Source of the DNA: a virus
Strand: one strand, 5' to 3'
IMG/VR virus record: IMGVR_UViG_3300042987_004038
Coordinates: 32,831-96,830 of that record
Length of the DNA: 64,000 bases
The stretch's first letter is position 1, and each line of letters opens with the position of its first letter. The notes under the pieces are model-generated. The model ran no database searches. It saw only the letters and a list, made by a program, of their open reading frames with translations, and was not told the origin of the DNA. Below are positions 17,950 through 26,272 of this stretch, piece after piece. Position numbers and translations under genes: made by a program.

Positions 17950-17977
17950 TTGTTAAAAACAAGCAAAGAGAGAAAAA

Positions 17978-18922
17978 ATGAGCATTGCAGTAATTGGGCA
18001 GGGTTTTGTTGGGGGATCTCTGACGACAGTTTTTTCTGAAAGGGGATTTACTGTCTATACGTATGATAAATCAGGAAAGAGATCACCTGGTTCATTTGAT
18101 CTATCTTCCACATGGTCACTAAAGGGAATGATAGACTACGCAGAGAGAGTAGGACCCACAAAGGGTCAAAAGTTTTCTGGTGTCTACTTTGTTTGCGTGC
18201 CTACTCCAATGTACGAAGATGGATCTGCTGATCTTTCAATTGTTGAAAGTGTACTCGAAGAGCTGGCAGAATCTCCTGGTGAGAGAATAGCAGTTGTCAA
18301 GTCTACAGTTCCTCCCGGATCGACGGATAAGTGGAACAAGCGTTTTAATTCAAGCGGCCTCTATATTGTTTTTAATCCAGAGTTTTTAACTGAAGCAAAC
18401 GCAATTAATGATATGAGAGAGCAAAATCGGATTATTCTCGGAGGACCAAGGCCTCAAATAAATACAGTTAAAAATGTATTCCAGCGAGCATTTCCAAGCG
18501 TACCAATTGTCAAGACAGGCTCGACAACAGCTGAAATGGTAAAGTATGTTACCAATTGCTTCCTTGCAGTCAAGGTATCATTTGCAAATGAAATATCTCA
18601 GATATGTGAATCTCTTGATAAGAATGGATACAACATTGACTATGACAAGGTAATTGAGTATGCCAAATTTGATCAAAGGATTGGTGAGTCTCACTGGTCA
18701 GTACCAGGTCCGGTCCCTACACACGATGGAAGATATGTGAGAGGATTTGGCGGACATTGCTTTCCAAAAGATATTAATGCTCTAATTTCAGTTGCAAAAG
18801 AAAGCGGAGTAAATCCAACTGTGATGAACGCTGCCTGGGAAAAGAATCTGGAAGTTAGAGGTACAAATGATAGAGATTGGGAGCACCAGATTGGTAGGGC
18901 TGTGAGTAAAAAGATAAACTAG
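17978..18922 (+). CDS. ugd: UDP-glucose/GDP-mannose dehydrogenase-like (short)
   Basis: A 314-residue nucleotide-sugar dehydrogenase that would oxidise UDP-sugar C6 to a uronic acid with two NAD+. It has AVIGQGFVGGSL (G7-x-G9-x-x-G12), VCVPTPM, VVKSTVPPGSTDKW, FNPEFLTEANAIND, K190 and N193 in EMVKYVTNCF, and the catalytic C261 in FGGHCFPKD. Family members are usually 390-450 residues; this one ends about 50 residues after the catalytic Cys and so lacks the C-terminal UDP-binding domain. GAGAGAAAAA ribosome binding site. Activity is possible but not assured. Confidence 0.85.
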   Translation: MSIAVIGQGFVGGSLTTVFSERGFTVYTYDKSGKRSPGSFDLSSTWSLKGMIDYAERVGPTKGQKFSGVYFVCVPTPMYEDGSADLSIVESVLEELAESPGERIAVVKSTVPPGSTDKWNKRFNSSGLYIVFNPEFLTEANAINDMREQNRIILGGPRPQINTVKNVFQRAFPSVPIVKTGSTTAEMVKYVTNCFLAVKVSFANEISQICESLDKNGYNIDYDKVIEYAKFDQRIGESHWSVPGPVPTHDGRYVRGFGGHCFPKDINALISVAKESGVNPTVMNAAWEKNLEVRGTNDRDWEHQIGRAVSKKIN

Positions 18923-18945
18923 AGAAATATTGGATATGATTTTTT

Positions 18946-19761
18946 GTGACAAATTTTCCAACAGGCAAACCTCACGTTTCTTATTCTGAGATTAGGGCAT
19001 GGAAAGAATGCTCTTGGAGACATAAGCTTGTATATGTTGACAAGATAGACAAGTTTAAGCCTAGTCCAAATATTGACTTTGGCACCCATGTTCACGCTGA
19101 ATGTGAAGACTATCTGGTCAAGAGAACTTTTAATTTAGATCGACTTGAAAATAGCATAGCATCTGGGTGGAAAGAGAAGAACTTTGGAGATCCCACGCCT
19201 TGGATTTCTGAAGCAAAGCAAATCCTAGAAGAAATTCCAGAATTTCTGGAAAATAATTTTCCAGATTGGGCTTGTATTGCATCAGAACACCAACTTTATG
19301 AATCTATTGAAGGTAGCGACGTCAAATTTAAGGGATTCATAGACGGCATGATTAGATCGAAAAATAAGAGAGGCCAGGAAAAGCTCTGGTTAATAGACTG
19401 GAAAACAACCTCTGCTAGGGGCTGGAATAGTGATAAGCGTCGAGATTTTCTTGTTCAGGCACAACTTGCACTGTATAAATTTTATACGAGTCAAAAATTT
19501 GAAATAGATCCAAAAGACATAAAGTGTGCCTTTGTTCTTCTTAAGAGAGGATCAAAAAAAGGAAAAGCATGCGAACTAATAGACATCTCAGTTGGACCAA
19601 AAACACTTGAGAATGCTAATAAGCTTGTAACTTCAATGATCAAGAGTGTAAATTCTGGAATTTACCTAAAAAACAGATCATCGTGCACTTACTGCGAATT
19701 CAAGGGCACTGATCATTGCCCTGGATCTACAGAGTTTTCGGCATTTACGACGCAAAGATAG
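18946..19761 (+). CDS. Cas4/RecB-like PD-(D/E)XK nuclease with four Cys
   Basis: A 271-residue single-domain exonuclease of the PD-(D/E)XK superfamily, started at GTG. Motifs are SYSEIRAWKECSWRHKLVYVD, H48/H50 in FGTHVHAE, D133 in KGFIDGMI and D151-x-K153 in LWLIDWKTT, then a QAQLALYKF helix. C23, C247, C250 and C258 match the Cas4/AddB iron-sulfur pattern (one N-terminal and three C-terminal Cys). It probably processes DNA ends in replication or recombination. It is out of place between a sugar dehydrogenase and a glycosyltransferase. Confidence 0.85.
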   Translation: MTNFPTGKPHVSYSEIRAWKECSWRHKLVYVDKIDKFKPSPNIDFGTHVHAECEDYLVKRTFNLDRLENSIASGWKEKNFGDPTPWISEAKQILEEIPEFLENNFPDWACIASEHQLYESIEGSDVKFKGFIDGMIRSKNKRGQEKLWLIDWKTTSARGWNSDKRRDFLVQAQLALYKFYTSQKFEIDPKDIKCAFVLLKRGSKKGKACELIDISVGPKTLENANKLVTSMIKSVNSGIYLKNRSSCTYCEFKGTDHCPGSTEFSAFTTQR

Positions 19762-19783
19762 AGCTTATTGTTTGGATAATAAC

Positions 19784-21025
19784 ATGAAGAAGAAAGTACT
19801 AATTCTATCGGATCACGCCCTTTCAACGTCTGGTGTAGGAACTCAAACGCGACATCTAGTAAATGGTCTTCTTGAGAAGGGCAGGTGGACATTTAGACAG
19901 TTTGGTGCTGCAATGAAGCACACAGACTATAGGACTGTTGTTGTTAATGAGGATTTTATTATTAAGCCAATTGATGGTTTTGGGAATAGAGATCTTCTGA
20001 GAGTAACTCTTGCAACAGAGAAGCCCGATCTTCTTTTGATATTTACCGATCCAAGGTTTTTTATTTGGCTTTTTGAGATGGAAGATGAAATCCATCAAGT
20101 CTGTCCAATTGCCTGGTGGCATGTATGGGATAACCTCCCGTATCCTAGCTTCAATTCTCCTCTTTACGAAGCTACAGATTTAATTAACTGTCACTCATAT
20201 GCAACATTTGAGATGCTGAAAGACAGATTCCCTAATAAGACAAATTTTATCCCGCACTCACTTCCTCCTGATCTTTTTTATCCGCTTTCTGCCCAAGAAA
20301 GAAGGATGTACAAGTCAAGTCTTCTAGGAAGCGACAAGATAGAAAATTTTGTAGGAATCTGGGTAAATAGAAATGCGAGAAGAAAAAGGCCAAGCGATGT
20401 CCTTGAGGCTTGGAAGATATTTCTTGATGATTTGAAGAGAACCAAGGGACACCAGAAGGCTTCACTTATAATGCATACCGATCCGCTCGATCAAGAAGGG
20501 CCAAACTTGTACGCGGTATGTGATCACCTCGGAATATCAAACAATGTTGTATTTTCCAAGGAGAGGCTAGGCTTTGACAAGATGAATATTCTCTATAATA
20601 TTTCAGATTTTTGTCTAAATATTAGTTTTGCAGAGGGTTTTGGACTTGCAACGCTTGAATCAATGAATGCAGGTACACCAATCATAGCGGCAAAAACGGG
20701 AGGATTGACAAGGCAGGCTGTTGACCATAGAGACGGATCACACAATGGTATTGCTCTTGATATAGATCTCAAGGTAATGGTTGGGTCGCAGGGGGTCCCA
20801 TACATCTATGAGGACTATGTTTCAACAGAAAATACATCTCGAGCAATAATGAAACTCTATGAAATGTCAGATCTAGAAAAAGAGAAACTTAGAAGGAAAG
20901 TTTTTAGCTATTCAAGATCAGAATTCTCATTCAGCAAGACTATTGACGATTGGCATTCAACAGCTTCAAATCTAGTTGAAAACTGGAAAAAAGATAGAAA
21001 GAACTACGTTGTGAGGGAAATGTGA
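19784..21025 (+). CDS. GT4 glycosyltransferase
   Basis: A 413-residue GT-B enzyme. A TTG at 19772 is in frame, but the ATG at 19784 has a GGATAA ribosome binding site at the right distance and is preferred. Full GT4 architecture: KVLILSDHALSTSGVGTQTRHLV (N-lobe, Gly-rich), IPHSLPPDLFYPLS, VGIWVNRNARRKRPSDVLEAW, ASLIMHTDPLD, VVFSKERLGFDKMNILYN, and NISFAEGFGLATLESMNAGTP with the E-x7-E pair. The C-terminus ends in a basic helix. It overlaps the next gene by one base (TGATG). Confidence 0.85.
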   Translation: MKKKVLILSDHALSTSGVGTQTRHLVNGLLEKGRWTFRQFGAAMKHTDYRTVVVNEDFIIKPIDGFGNRDLLRVTLATEKPDLLLIFTDPRFFIWLFEMEDEIHQVCPIAWWHVWDNLPYPSFNSPLYEATDLINCHSYATFEMLKDRFPNKTNFIPHSLPPDLFYPLSAQERRMYKSSLLGSDKIENFVGIWVNRNARRKRPSDVLEAWKIFLDDLKRTKGHQKASLIMHTDPLDQEGPNLYAVCDHLGISNNVVFSKERLGFDKMNILYNISDFCLNISFAEGFGLATLESMNAGTPIIAAKTGGLTRQAVDHRDGSHNGIALDIDLKVMVGSQGVPYIYEDYVSTENTSRAIMKLYEMSDLEKEKLRRKVFSYSRSEFSFSKTIDDWHSTASNLVENWKKDRKNYVVREM

Positions 21026-22185
21026 TGGAAGTAGTTATCAGAGCTCCTCTGCTGAGTATTTCTGGATACGGACATCATAGCAGGCAAGTATTCGAATTTT
21101 TGATGTCAATTCCAAATACAAATGTTTCAACCCAGGTTGTTCAATGGGGAAATACTTCATGGATAATTGATGCTGATCAGGAGCTAGGAATTGCTGGCGA
21201 TATCATGAAGAGATCGACAGATAGACAATCAGGATTTGATATTTCTTTTCAAGTTCAACTCCCGGATGAATGGTCTAACACGCTCGCAAAAGTAAATGTT
21301 GGAATTACAGCAGCTGTTGAAACAAATCTTTGTAATCCAGTCTGGGCAGAAAAATGCAACTTAATGGATGCAATTATTGTTCCATCTAATTTCACAAAGG
21401 AAGTCCTTCAGAAATCAGGAAAGATTGAAAAACCTATTTTTGTTGTACCTGAATGGTTCATGCCAGAGATTGAATCATCAGAATTTATTACAGATATTTC
21501 AACTCGAACTAGATTCAATTTCTTGATAGTAAGCCAGCTTACGGCACAAGATCCCGATTATGATAGAAAGAACATTGCCAACACTCTGAAGTGGATTTTT
21601 GAGACATTCAAAGATGACAATGATGTAGGAATAATATTAAAGACAAATAGCGGAAGAGGAACGACGATTGACAGGGCGACAACAGAGCACTTCTTAAATC
21701 AGATAATCTCTACATCCAGAAAAAATAGTAAAGTACCTGTCTATTTTGTCCACGGATGCATGACAAACGAAGAAGTTTCTGGAATTTATAGAAATAAGTC
21801 TGTTAGAGCACTTGTTAGTCTCACAAGAGGAGAAGGGTTTGGATTGCCCATTCTTGAGGCAGCCGCATCTGGATTGCCAGTCATTGCGACGGACTGGTCT
21901 GCGCACACTGAGTTTTTGAATCTTGGAAAATGGATAAAAATAGACAGTAATTTGGTTGAAATACCTGAGTCAAGATCTGATGGCAGAATTTTTATAAAAG
22001 GGACAAAGTGGGCTAATCCATCGGAAGAATCATTCAAGAAGAAGATAAAGAAATTTAGAGAGTCTCATGAAACACCAAGTCAGTGGGCAAGAGAGCTCAA
22101 AGACAAGTGCCAAAGCGGATTTTCAAAGAGCACAATTCTCAAAAGGTATCAAGAAGTATTTCAAGAGATACTAAAGAATGTTTGA
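21025..22185 (+). CDS. GT4 glycosyltransferase
   Basis: A 386-residue GT-B enzyme. ATG at 21025, sharing the A of the upstream TGA, is preferred over the GTG just before it; a GAGGGAAA ribosome binding site lies upstream. VIRAPLLSISGYGHHSRQV is the N-lobe start and SLTRGEGFGLPILEAAASGLPVIATDWSAHTEF is the donor site with E-x7-E. FLIVSQLT and VGIILKTNSGRG belong to the second lobe. Last glycan gene in the block; its end overlaps a small membrane protein gene by 8 bases. Confidence 0.85.
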   Translation: MEVVIRAPLLSISGYGHHSRQVFEFLMSIPNTNVSTQVVQWGNTSWIIDADQELGIAGDIMKRSTDRQSGFDISFQVQLPDEWSNTLAKVNVGITAAVETNLCNPVWAEKCNLMDAIIVPSNFTKEVLQKSGKIEKPIFVVPEWFMPEIESSEFITDISTRTRFNFLIVSQLTAQDPDYDRKNIANTLKWIFETFKDDNDVGIILKTNSGRGTTIDRATTEHFLNQIISTSRKNSKVPVYFVHGCMTNEEVSGIYRNKSVRALVSLTRGEGFGLPILEAAASGLPVIATDWSAHTEFLNLGKWIKIDSNLVEIPESRSDGRIFIKGTKWANPSEESFKKKIKKFRESHETPSQWARELKDKCQSGFSKSTILKRYQEVFQEILKNV

Positions 22186-22471
22186 AATTATTTCTTTAAT
22201 TTTGTTTGTCCTTCTTTGCATTTCTATCTACTTTAACATAAAATTTGGAATAATTATTCTGAATTTAGTGGATGTTATTGAGGAAGTCCTCGATTCTCTT
22301 GACGAAAAATTCAAAATATTTTCGAAGATCCTTGAGAAGCCTGTTTTCTTCGATTCAGTTGAAGTAAGACAGGTAATACAAGAGATAAAAAATTGTCAAG
22401 ATTTAATACTTGAAATTGCAAACAAGCTATCGACATTCGGGAGATCGAAAAATGAAGAAGACAAAGACTAA
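22178..22471 (+). CDS. Small membrane protein, unknown
   Basis: A 97-residue protein. Residues about 2-36 are strongly hydrophobic (EIISLILFVLLCISIYFNIK followed by FGIIILNLV), giving one or two membrane segments; the rest is a charged helix ending in KNEEDKD. It overlaps both neighbours, which includes the sigma factor gene by 20 bases. I recognise no family. A membrane anchor or a host-takeover protein are possibilities without support. Confidence 0.6.
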   Translation: MFEIISLILFVLLCISIYFNIKFGIIILNLVDVIEEVLDSLDEKFKIFSKILEKPVFFDSVEVRQVIQEIKNCQDLILEIANKLSTFGRSKNEEDKD

Positions 22472-23171
22472 GAGATCTCCAAAAAAGAACGATCTTAAGA
22501 TGTACTTCCACTCCGGAACGCATGATGCGATAGTACTTTTTCAAGAAGAGTCTGATCCAGATACAAGAAATAAAATTTATACCAATGAGATTCTTCCTGC
22601 TTTTACTAAACTTGTTGAAAATCTAATTTTTATTCACGGAGCAAATGTCCACGTTCAGGTAGAAGAATTTAAAAGCGACTGCATTAGCTTTCTTTATGAA
22701 AAATTAAAAAAATTCGATGCTTCAAGAGGTAGCAAAGCTTTCTCTTACTTTAACGTCGTTGCAAAAAACTGGATCATTATGAGGATGAGACAGAAGATAA
22801 AGCACACTAAAAAGCATGTTAACATCGACGACAAGACTATTGTTCCTGAGCTTGATGTGCTCAACACAGTTGATCCTTCTTTTGAGATATACGGATCTGC
22901 TGGAAAAAAGGCCGCACAAACAGAGCAACTTGACCAAATGTTTTTTGAAGTTTCTGATAGATTGAATCAGGAAAATGAAAAAATTTGCATGGAAGCAATT
23001 ATTAAGCTTTTTCAAAATATTGATGATATTGATTTCTTCAATAAGAGGGCTATTTTTGTCTACATAAGAGAAATGACAAATCTTAATACTAAGCAAATTT
23101 CTACTGCTATGTCGTCAATAAAGAAACACTATAGAGAGGCAATGCAAGAATGTGAGTTTGATATTTTCTAG
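22452..23171 (+). CDS. 55: Late-transcription sigma factor, gp55-like
   Basis: A 239-residue protein. The frame is open from 22410, but the ATG at 22452 with a GGGAG sequence upstream is preferred and gives a Lys-rich N-terminus. Residues about 75-120 carry a sigma-70 region 2 pattern: LYEKLKKFDASRGSKAFSYF followed by NVVAKNWIIMRMRQ, with the Arg-Gly of core-binding helices. T4 gp55 likewise has region 2 but lacks region 4 and directs RNA polymerase to TATAAATA promoters. Motifs of that type occur in this window. Identity as a phage sigma factor is good, one-to-one equivalence to gp55 is inferred. Confidence 0.8.
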   Translation: MKKTKTKRSPKKNDLKMYFHSGTHDAIVLFQEESDPDTRNKIYTNEILPAFTKLVENLIFIHGANVHVQVEEFKSDCISFLYEKLKKFDASRGSKAFSYFNVVAKNWIIMRMRQKIKHTKKHVNIDDKTIVPELDVLNTVDPSFEIYGSAGKKAAQTEQLDQMFFEVSDRLNQENEKICMEAIIKLFQNIDDIDFFNKRAIFVYIREMTNLNTKQISTAMSSIKKHYREAMQECEFDIF

Positions 23172-23183
23172 AGGAAGAAATTC

Positions 23184-23564
23184 ATGTCAAAGAAAAGCTT
23201 AGACGTAGAAAGCCTTGATTCTCACCTCACAGATCTGAAGAGCAAGGAGCGGAAAGTTGCACAATTTGATGATCTTCTTGAGTCAATTGAAGGACTAGAT
23301 AGTAAGAAAAAAGTTTTGTGGTCAGAAATTTATAGAAATGCTCTAACTGATAGAGAGAGTGCGTCTATTTTATTTACTGATACAATCCTTCAAATTAAGG
23401 GGAATGCAGCAAATCATTCAATTCTTGGCCCTGTTGTTGTGAAATATATCGAGAGAATGTCAAGGGCAAATGATCAAATCATAAAGCTGGCTGAGATTAT
23501 TACAAACGAAGAAAATCGACCCGTAGACTCTGATTCAATTTTCAATCAGATATCAGAGGATTGA
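23184..23564 (+). CDS. Small helical protein, possible small terminase or transcription partner
   Basis: A 126-residue, mostly helical acidic protein with a GAGGAAG ribosome binding site. The core KKVLWSEIYRNALTDRESAS leads into LFTDTILQIKGNAANHSILG and a final VVVKYIERMSRANDQIIKLA helix. That order (helical body, then a helix ending in a N.Q...LA pattern) loosely resembles small terminase subunits of T4-like phages, and no other gp16 candidate is in the window. Its position after the sigma factor would also fit a gp33-like co-activator. Neither can be shown; I treat it as unassigned. Confidence 0.5.
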   Translation: MSKKSLDVESLDSHLTDLKSKERKVAQFDDLLESIEGLDSKKKVLWSEIYRNALTDRESASILFTDTILQIKGNAANHSILGPVVVKYIERMSRANDQIIKLAEIITNEENRPVDSDSIFNQISED

Positions 23565-23565
23565 A

Positions 23566-24675
23566 ATGTTTCAAGAAATACTTGTTACCGATTATATTTC
23601 ATGCTACAGCAAACTCACCAGCGACCAGATTACAAAGCTTTCAAGCGGCTTGGTTGATATAAACTTTCTAGAAAATTGTCCAAATGGGACAATTATTGGT
23701 GTTTTTATTGATCAAAAGTCTGACATGCAAAAGAGGATTTTTTATCCGTTTTTTTCACACATCAATATGCCAATCAAGCCAGGAGAAAGGGCATGGGCTT
23801 TTAGTCAAGGTCGTGGAAGAGTTCCTTACTGGATTACTAGGAAAGTTCAAAATACATCTGCAAATGACCCCAATTTCACAAATGATGATAGCGCAAAACT
23901 ATATTCTGCGCTCGGGAGTCAAGAGAACAAGAGAAATGTTGTATCAGGGATCTTTTATGATTCAAAGTCTGCTGCAAACTCTCTGGTCAAGATAAGATCA
24001 GATTCTTTGGCTTACCAGGATGATTTTATTGGAGAGCCTGCAGCCTATGTTGATGGAAATTGTAATGATGTTGTCATCCAAGGTTCAAATAACACAGCAA
24101 TAAAAATTGGAAATTTAGGATCATCAGGTACAGGAACAATAGACATAGTTGCCGGTCTTGGAAATCTTTCTCTACAAACGACAGTTGTAAACACTGAAGG
24201 ATACAGCGAAGTCCTAAAACCGCCTCTCGCGACAGACACATTGGTTTCTTCATTTGGGACGCTAAGCTCGGCGGATGAATCAAGAATTACAATTTCAAGA
24301 TCTTTCAACGCTGATGAATACTATTCTTTGACAGGAGATGATTCTGGATCTCAAAAATCAATCACTTTAAAGACAGACAGCGTTAGAATTATTGCACAAA
24401 ATGATTTAAAAATAATTGTTGGAACCAGTTCTGATCCATCAAGCATAATCCTAAAAAATGATGGGAATATCATTATTACTCCTTCTTCTGCTGGCGTTAT
24501 TAAGCTTGGAGGAGAAGACGCAACAGGTGCAATTCTCGCGTCAGTTGATTCAGTTGTTACATCAGGGCGTGTTGAGGCACCCTCTCTTGTTTCTACAGCA
24601 GGCGGATTGCTTGGTGCGCCTAGCCTTCCGGCAACTGGAATTTTTTCTACTAAGGTCCTGGTCAAGGTAACCTAA
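23566..24675 (+). CDS. 5: Baseplate hub/spike protein, gp5-like
   Basis: A 369-residue virion protein. Residues about 40-110 match the OB-fold of T4 gp5 and relatives: a GTIIGVFIDQ start, then FYPFFSHINMPIKPGERAWAF with PFF and P-I-K-P-G-E, and RVPYWITRKVQ and an N-D-P-N-F-T segment. The rest is Gly/Ser-rich beta (IVIQGSNNTAIKIG and later TDSVRIIAQNDLKIIVG), as expected for a spike helix. The lysozyme domain of T4 gp5 is absent. It would form the central spike of the baseplate. It overlaps the next gene by one base (TAATG). Confidence 0.8.
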   Translation: MFQEILVTDYISCYSKLTSDQITKLSSGLVDINFLENCPNGTIIGVFIDQKSDMQKRIFYPFFSHINMPIKPGERAWAFSQGRGRVPYWITRKVQNTSANDPNFTNDDSAKLYSALGSQENKRNVVSGIFYDSKSAANSLVKIRSDSLAYQDDFIGEPAAYVDGNCNDVVIQGSNNTAIKIGNLGSSGTGTIDIVAGLGNLSLQTTVVNTEGYSEVLKPPLATDTLVSSFGTLSSADESRITISRSFNADEYYSLTGDDSGSQKSITLKTDSVRIIAQNDLKIIVGTSSDPSSIILKNDGNIIITPSSAGVIKLGGEDATGAILASVDSVVTSGRVEAPSLVSTAGGLLGAPSLPATGIFSTKVLVKVT

Positions 24676-25766
24676 TGGGAACGCTGGAGACTGTAGGAAT
24701 TATTTCATCGGGAGAGATTACAACTTCCGCACGGACAAAATATAGAGATAATGTTGTCAGCACTCTTCTGAGCGGAATTACGTTGGGTGCGACGTCTCTC
24801 GCTGCAGGAACAATTTCTATGGGAAATTTTGAAACTGATCCAATTGATACAGTTAAACAAAATTATCCTGCGTGGCATGGTTTCTATATTGATGGACTCC
24901 AGAAGAATATTGCATTGCTATTAGACCTGATTCCGCCTGCAGCAATTCTAAAATTTTTGCCTGTCCCAATTTTTGATCCAACAGAGCCAATTGCTAGAGT
25001 GATAACTGAGCTCCAGGATTTATTTTTACAGATAGAATCATTGATAGGCGCCCCAATTGTTGATATTTTGATATCAAAGATTGATGTTACAATTGAAAAA
25101 GCTGCCGAAATATCAGCTGCAGTAACTGATGCAAATCCTGAAGCATTTTTTGAATCAATAAAATCAACAATAGAAGCTGTGCTTGATGCAGCGGATATCA
25201 ATCCAGACCTTGCCATTCAGAAAATCGAAGAACAAAGGGAAACAGTTATTGCCAAAGGCGTAGAAATAATTGAGAGTGCTAAAAACGCTGTCGAAGGCGT
25301 TTTGCCCGAGTTACCTATTCCATCTCTTGATATTTCTTTCATTGATCCTACACTTGACACTTCTCCTCTTTTTGCAACAGTTGAAGCAGACGGATACGAT
25401 GGAATAGCTACAAAATTTATCAAAATGATGACTGTATTCTTGTCAATCCCTGCTCAAATTGTTGAAGCTGCCAAGAGCGCAGCAGAGGCAGCAGCTGACG
25501 CGATTAAGGCAATTGTTGATGCTCTTAATTTGCTTATAACAAACTTTAAAGAAGGAATACTGGAACTTCTTAATGCCGTAGTGGGTTTTGTCTGGGATCT
25601 GATATCTCAAGTTTTGAGCATTATTTCGACAGCATTTCTGGAAATTTCTTCTATAATTAATATTATCTTCTTTTTTGCAAAAAGCTTTATTATTTCAATT
25701 ATTGGTTTTCTACTCGGATCGGGGATGATTGCACTTGCAGCTGCAAAATCTTTTGAGCTTGTTTAG
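24675..25766 (+). CDS. Hydrophobic helical baseplate-region protein
   Basis: A 363-residue protein starting in a TAATG overlap. The N-terminal third has SARTKYRDNVVSTLLSGITL and VKQNYPAWHGFYIDGLQ. The middle is amphipathic helix with Ala-rich heptads (EAAKSAAEAAADAIKAIVDA). The last 70 residues hold three or more strongly hydrophobic segments ending in SIIGFLLGSGMIALAAAKSF. Such a tail is rare for a structural protein and could interact with the host membrane or sit in the tail lumen. It lies between gp5- and gp25-like genes. No known family recognised. Confidence 0.55.
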   Translation: MGTLETVGIISSGEITTSARTKYRDNVVSTLLSGITLGATSLAAGTISMGNFETDPIDTVKQNYPAWHGFYIDGLQKNIALLLDLIPPAAILKFLPVPIFDPTEPIARVITELQDLFLQIESLIGAPIVDILISKIDVTIEKAAEISAAVTDANPEAFFESIKSTIEAVLDAADINPDLAIQKIEEQRETVIAKGVEIIESAKNAVEGVLPELPIPSLDISFIDPTLDTSPLFATVEADGYDGIATKFIKMMTVFLSIPAQIVEAAKSAAEAAADAIKAIVDALNLLITNFKEGILELLNAVVGFVWDLISQVLSIISTAFLEISSIINIIFFFAKSFIISIIGFLLGSGMIALAAAKSFELV

Positions 25767-25799
25767 CTTTGATTTCTTTTCTTCAAAATAATTAAAGAC

Positions 25800-26270
25800 A
25801 TGGCGTCAATCAGTTTTAAGAGTGTAGGAGACTTAAAAAATAATCCTCGTGCAGCACAAACTGCACAACCAAAGCCCGTTGGAATTTTAACCCCAGTTAA
25901 AATTACCTCCAGGGTTGGAGGACCTCTTGAAATGTCAAATACAGTCGTAGATCAAATGATTGATAATTTTAGAAATATGCTGATTGTTAATCACGGAGAA
26001 AGACTTCCGCTCTATGACTTTGGAGCAAATTTACGAGCACTTCTTACAGAAAGACTGTCACAACCAGATTATGATGAACAGGCAATGATGTATATTAAAG
26101 CAACAACTGAAAAATACATGCCTTACATAAGCTTGAATTCTTTTGAAACACAAATTCTCGAGAGCAATGACAGAACAACTTCAAGAATCAAAGTTCTTGT
26201 AGAGTTTTCAATTCCAAAGATCTCAACGGCTGTTCGTACTGTAGAAATCATTCTAAAAAACATCGGTTGA
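25800..26270 (+). CDS. 25: Baseplate wedge protein, gp25-like
   Basis: A 156-residue gp25/W-family wedge protein, which bridges hub and wedge in contractile baseplates. LIVNHGERLPLYDFGANLRA (residues about 61-80) carries the G-E-R and D-F-G marks of the family; the usual P of the EPR-type core motif is replaced. A following MYIKATTEKYMPYISL helix and ILESNDRTTSRIKVLVEF are also typical. The N-terminal 40 residues are Lys/Pro-rich and probably disordered. Weak ribosome binding site (TTAAAGA). Confidence 0.88.
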   Translation: MASISFKSVGDLKNNPRAAQTAQPKPVGILTPVKITSRVGGPLEMSNTVVDQMIDNFRNMLIVNHGERLPLYDFGANLRALLTERLSQPDYDEQAMMYIKATTEKYMPYISLNSFETQILESNDRTTSRIKVLVEFSIPKISTAVRTVEIILKNIG

Positions 26271-26272
26271 AA

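Noticed and set aside
18946-19761. CRISPR-associated Cas4 in a CRISPR locus
   Set aside because: No repeats, Cas1 or Cas2 are present; it is a lone Cas4-like nuclease as found in many phages.
5434-22185. T4-type DNA glucosyltransferases (alpha-gt/beta-gt)
   Set aside because: None of the transferases resembles them and no hydroxymethylase gene is in the window; DNA as acceptor remains only one possibility.
25800-26270. Lysozyme function for the gp25-like protein
   Set aside because: The family was once described as having lysozyme activity, but it is a baseplate wedge protein and no catalytic pair is visible.
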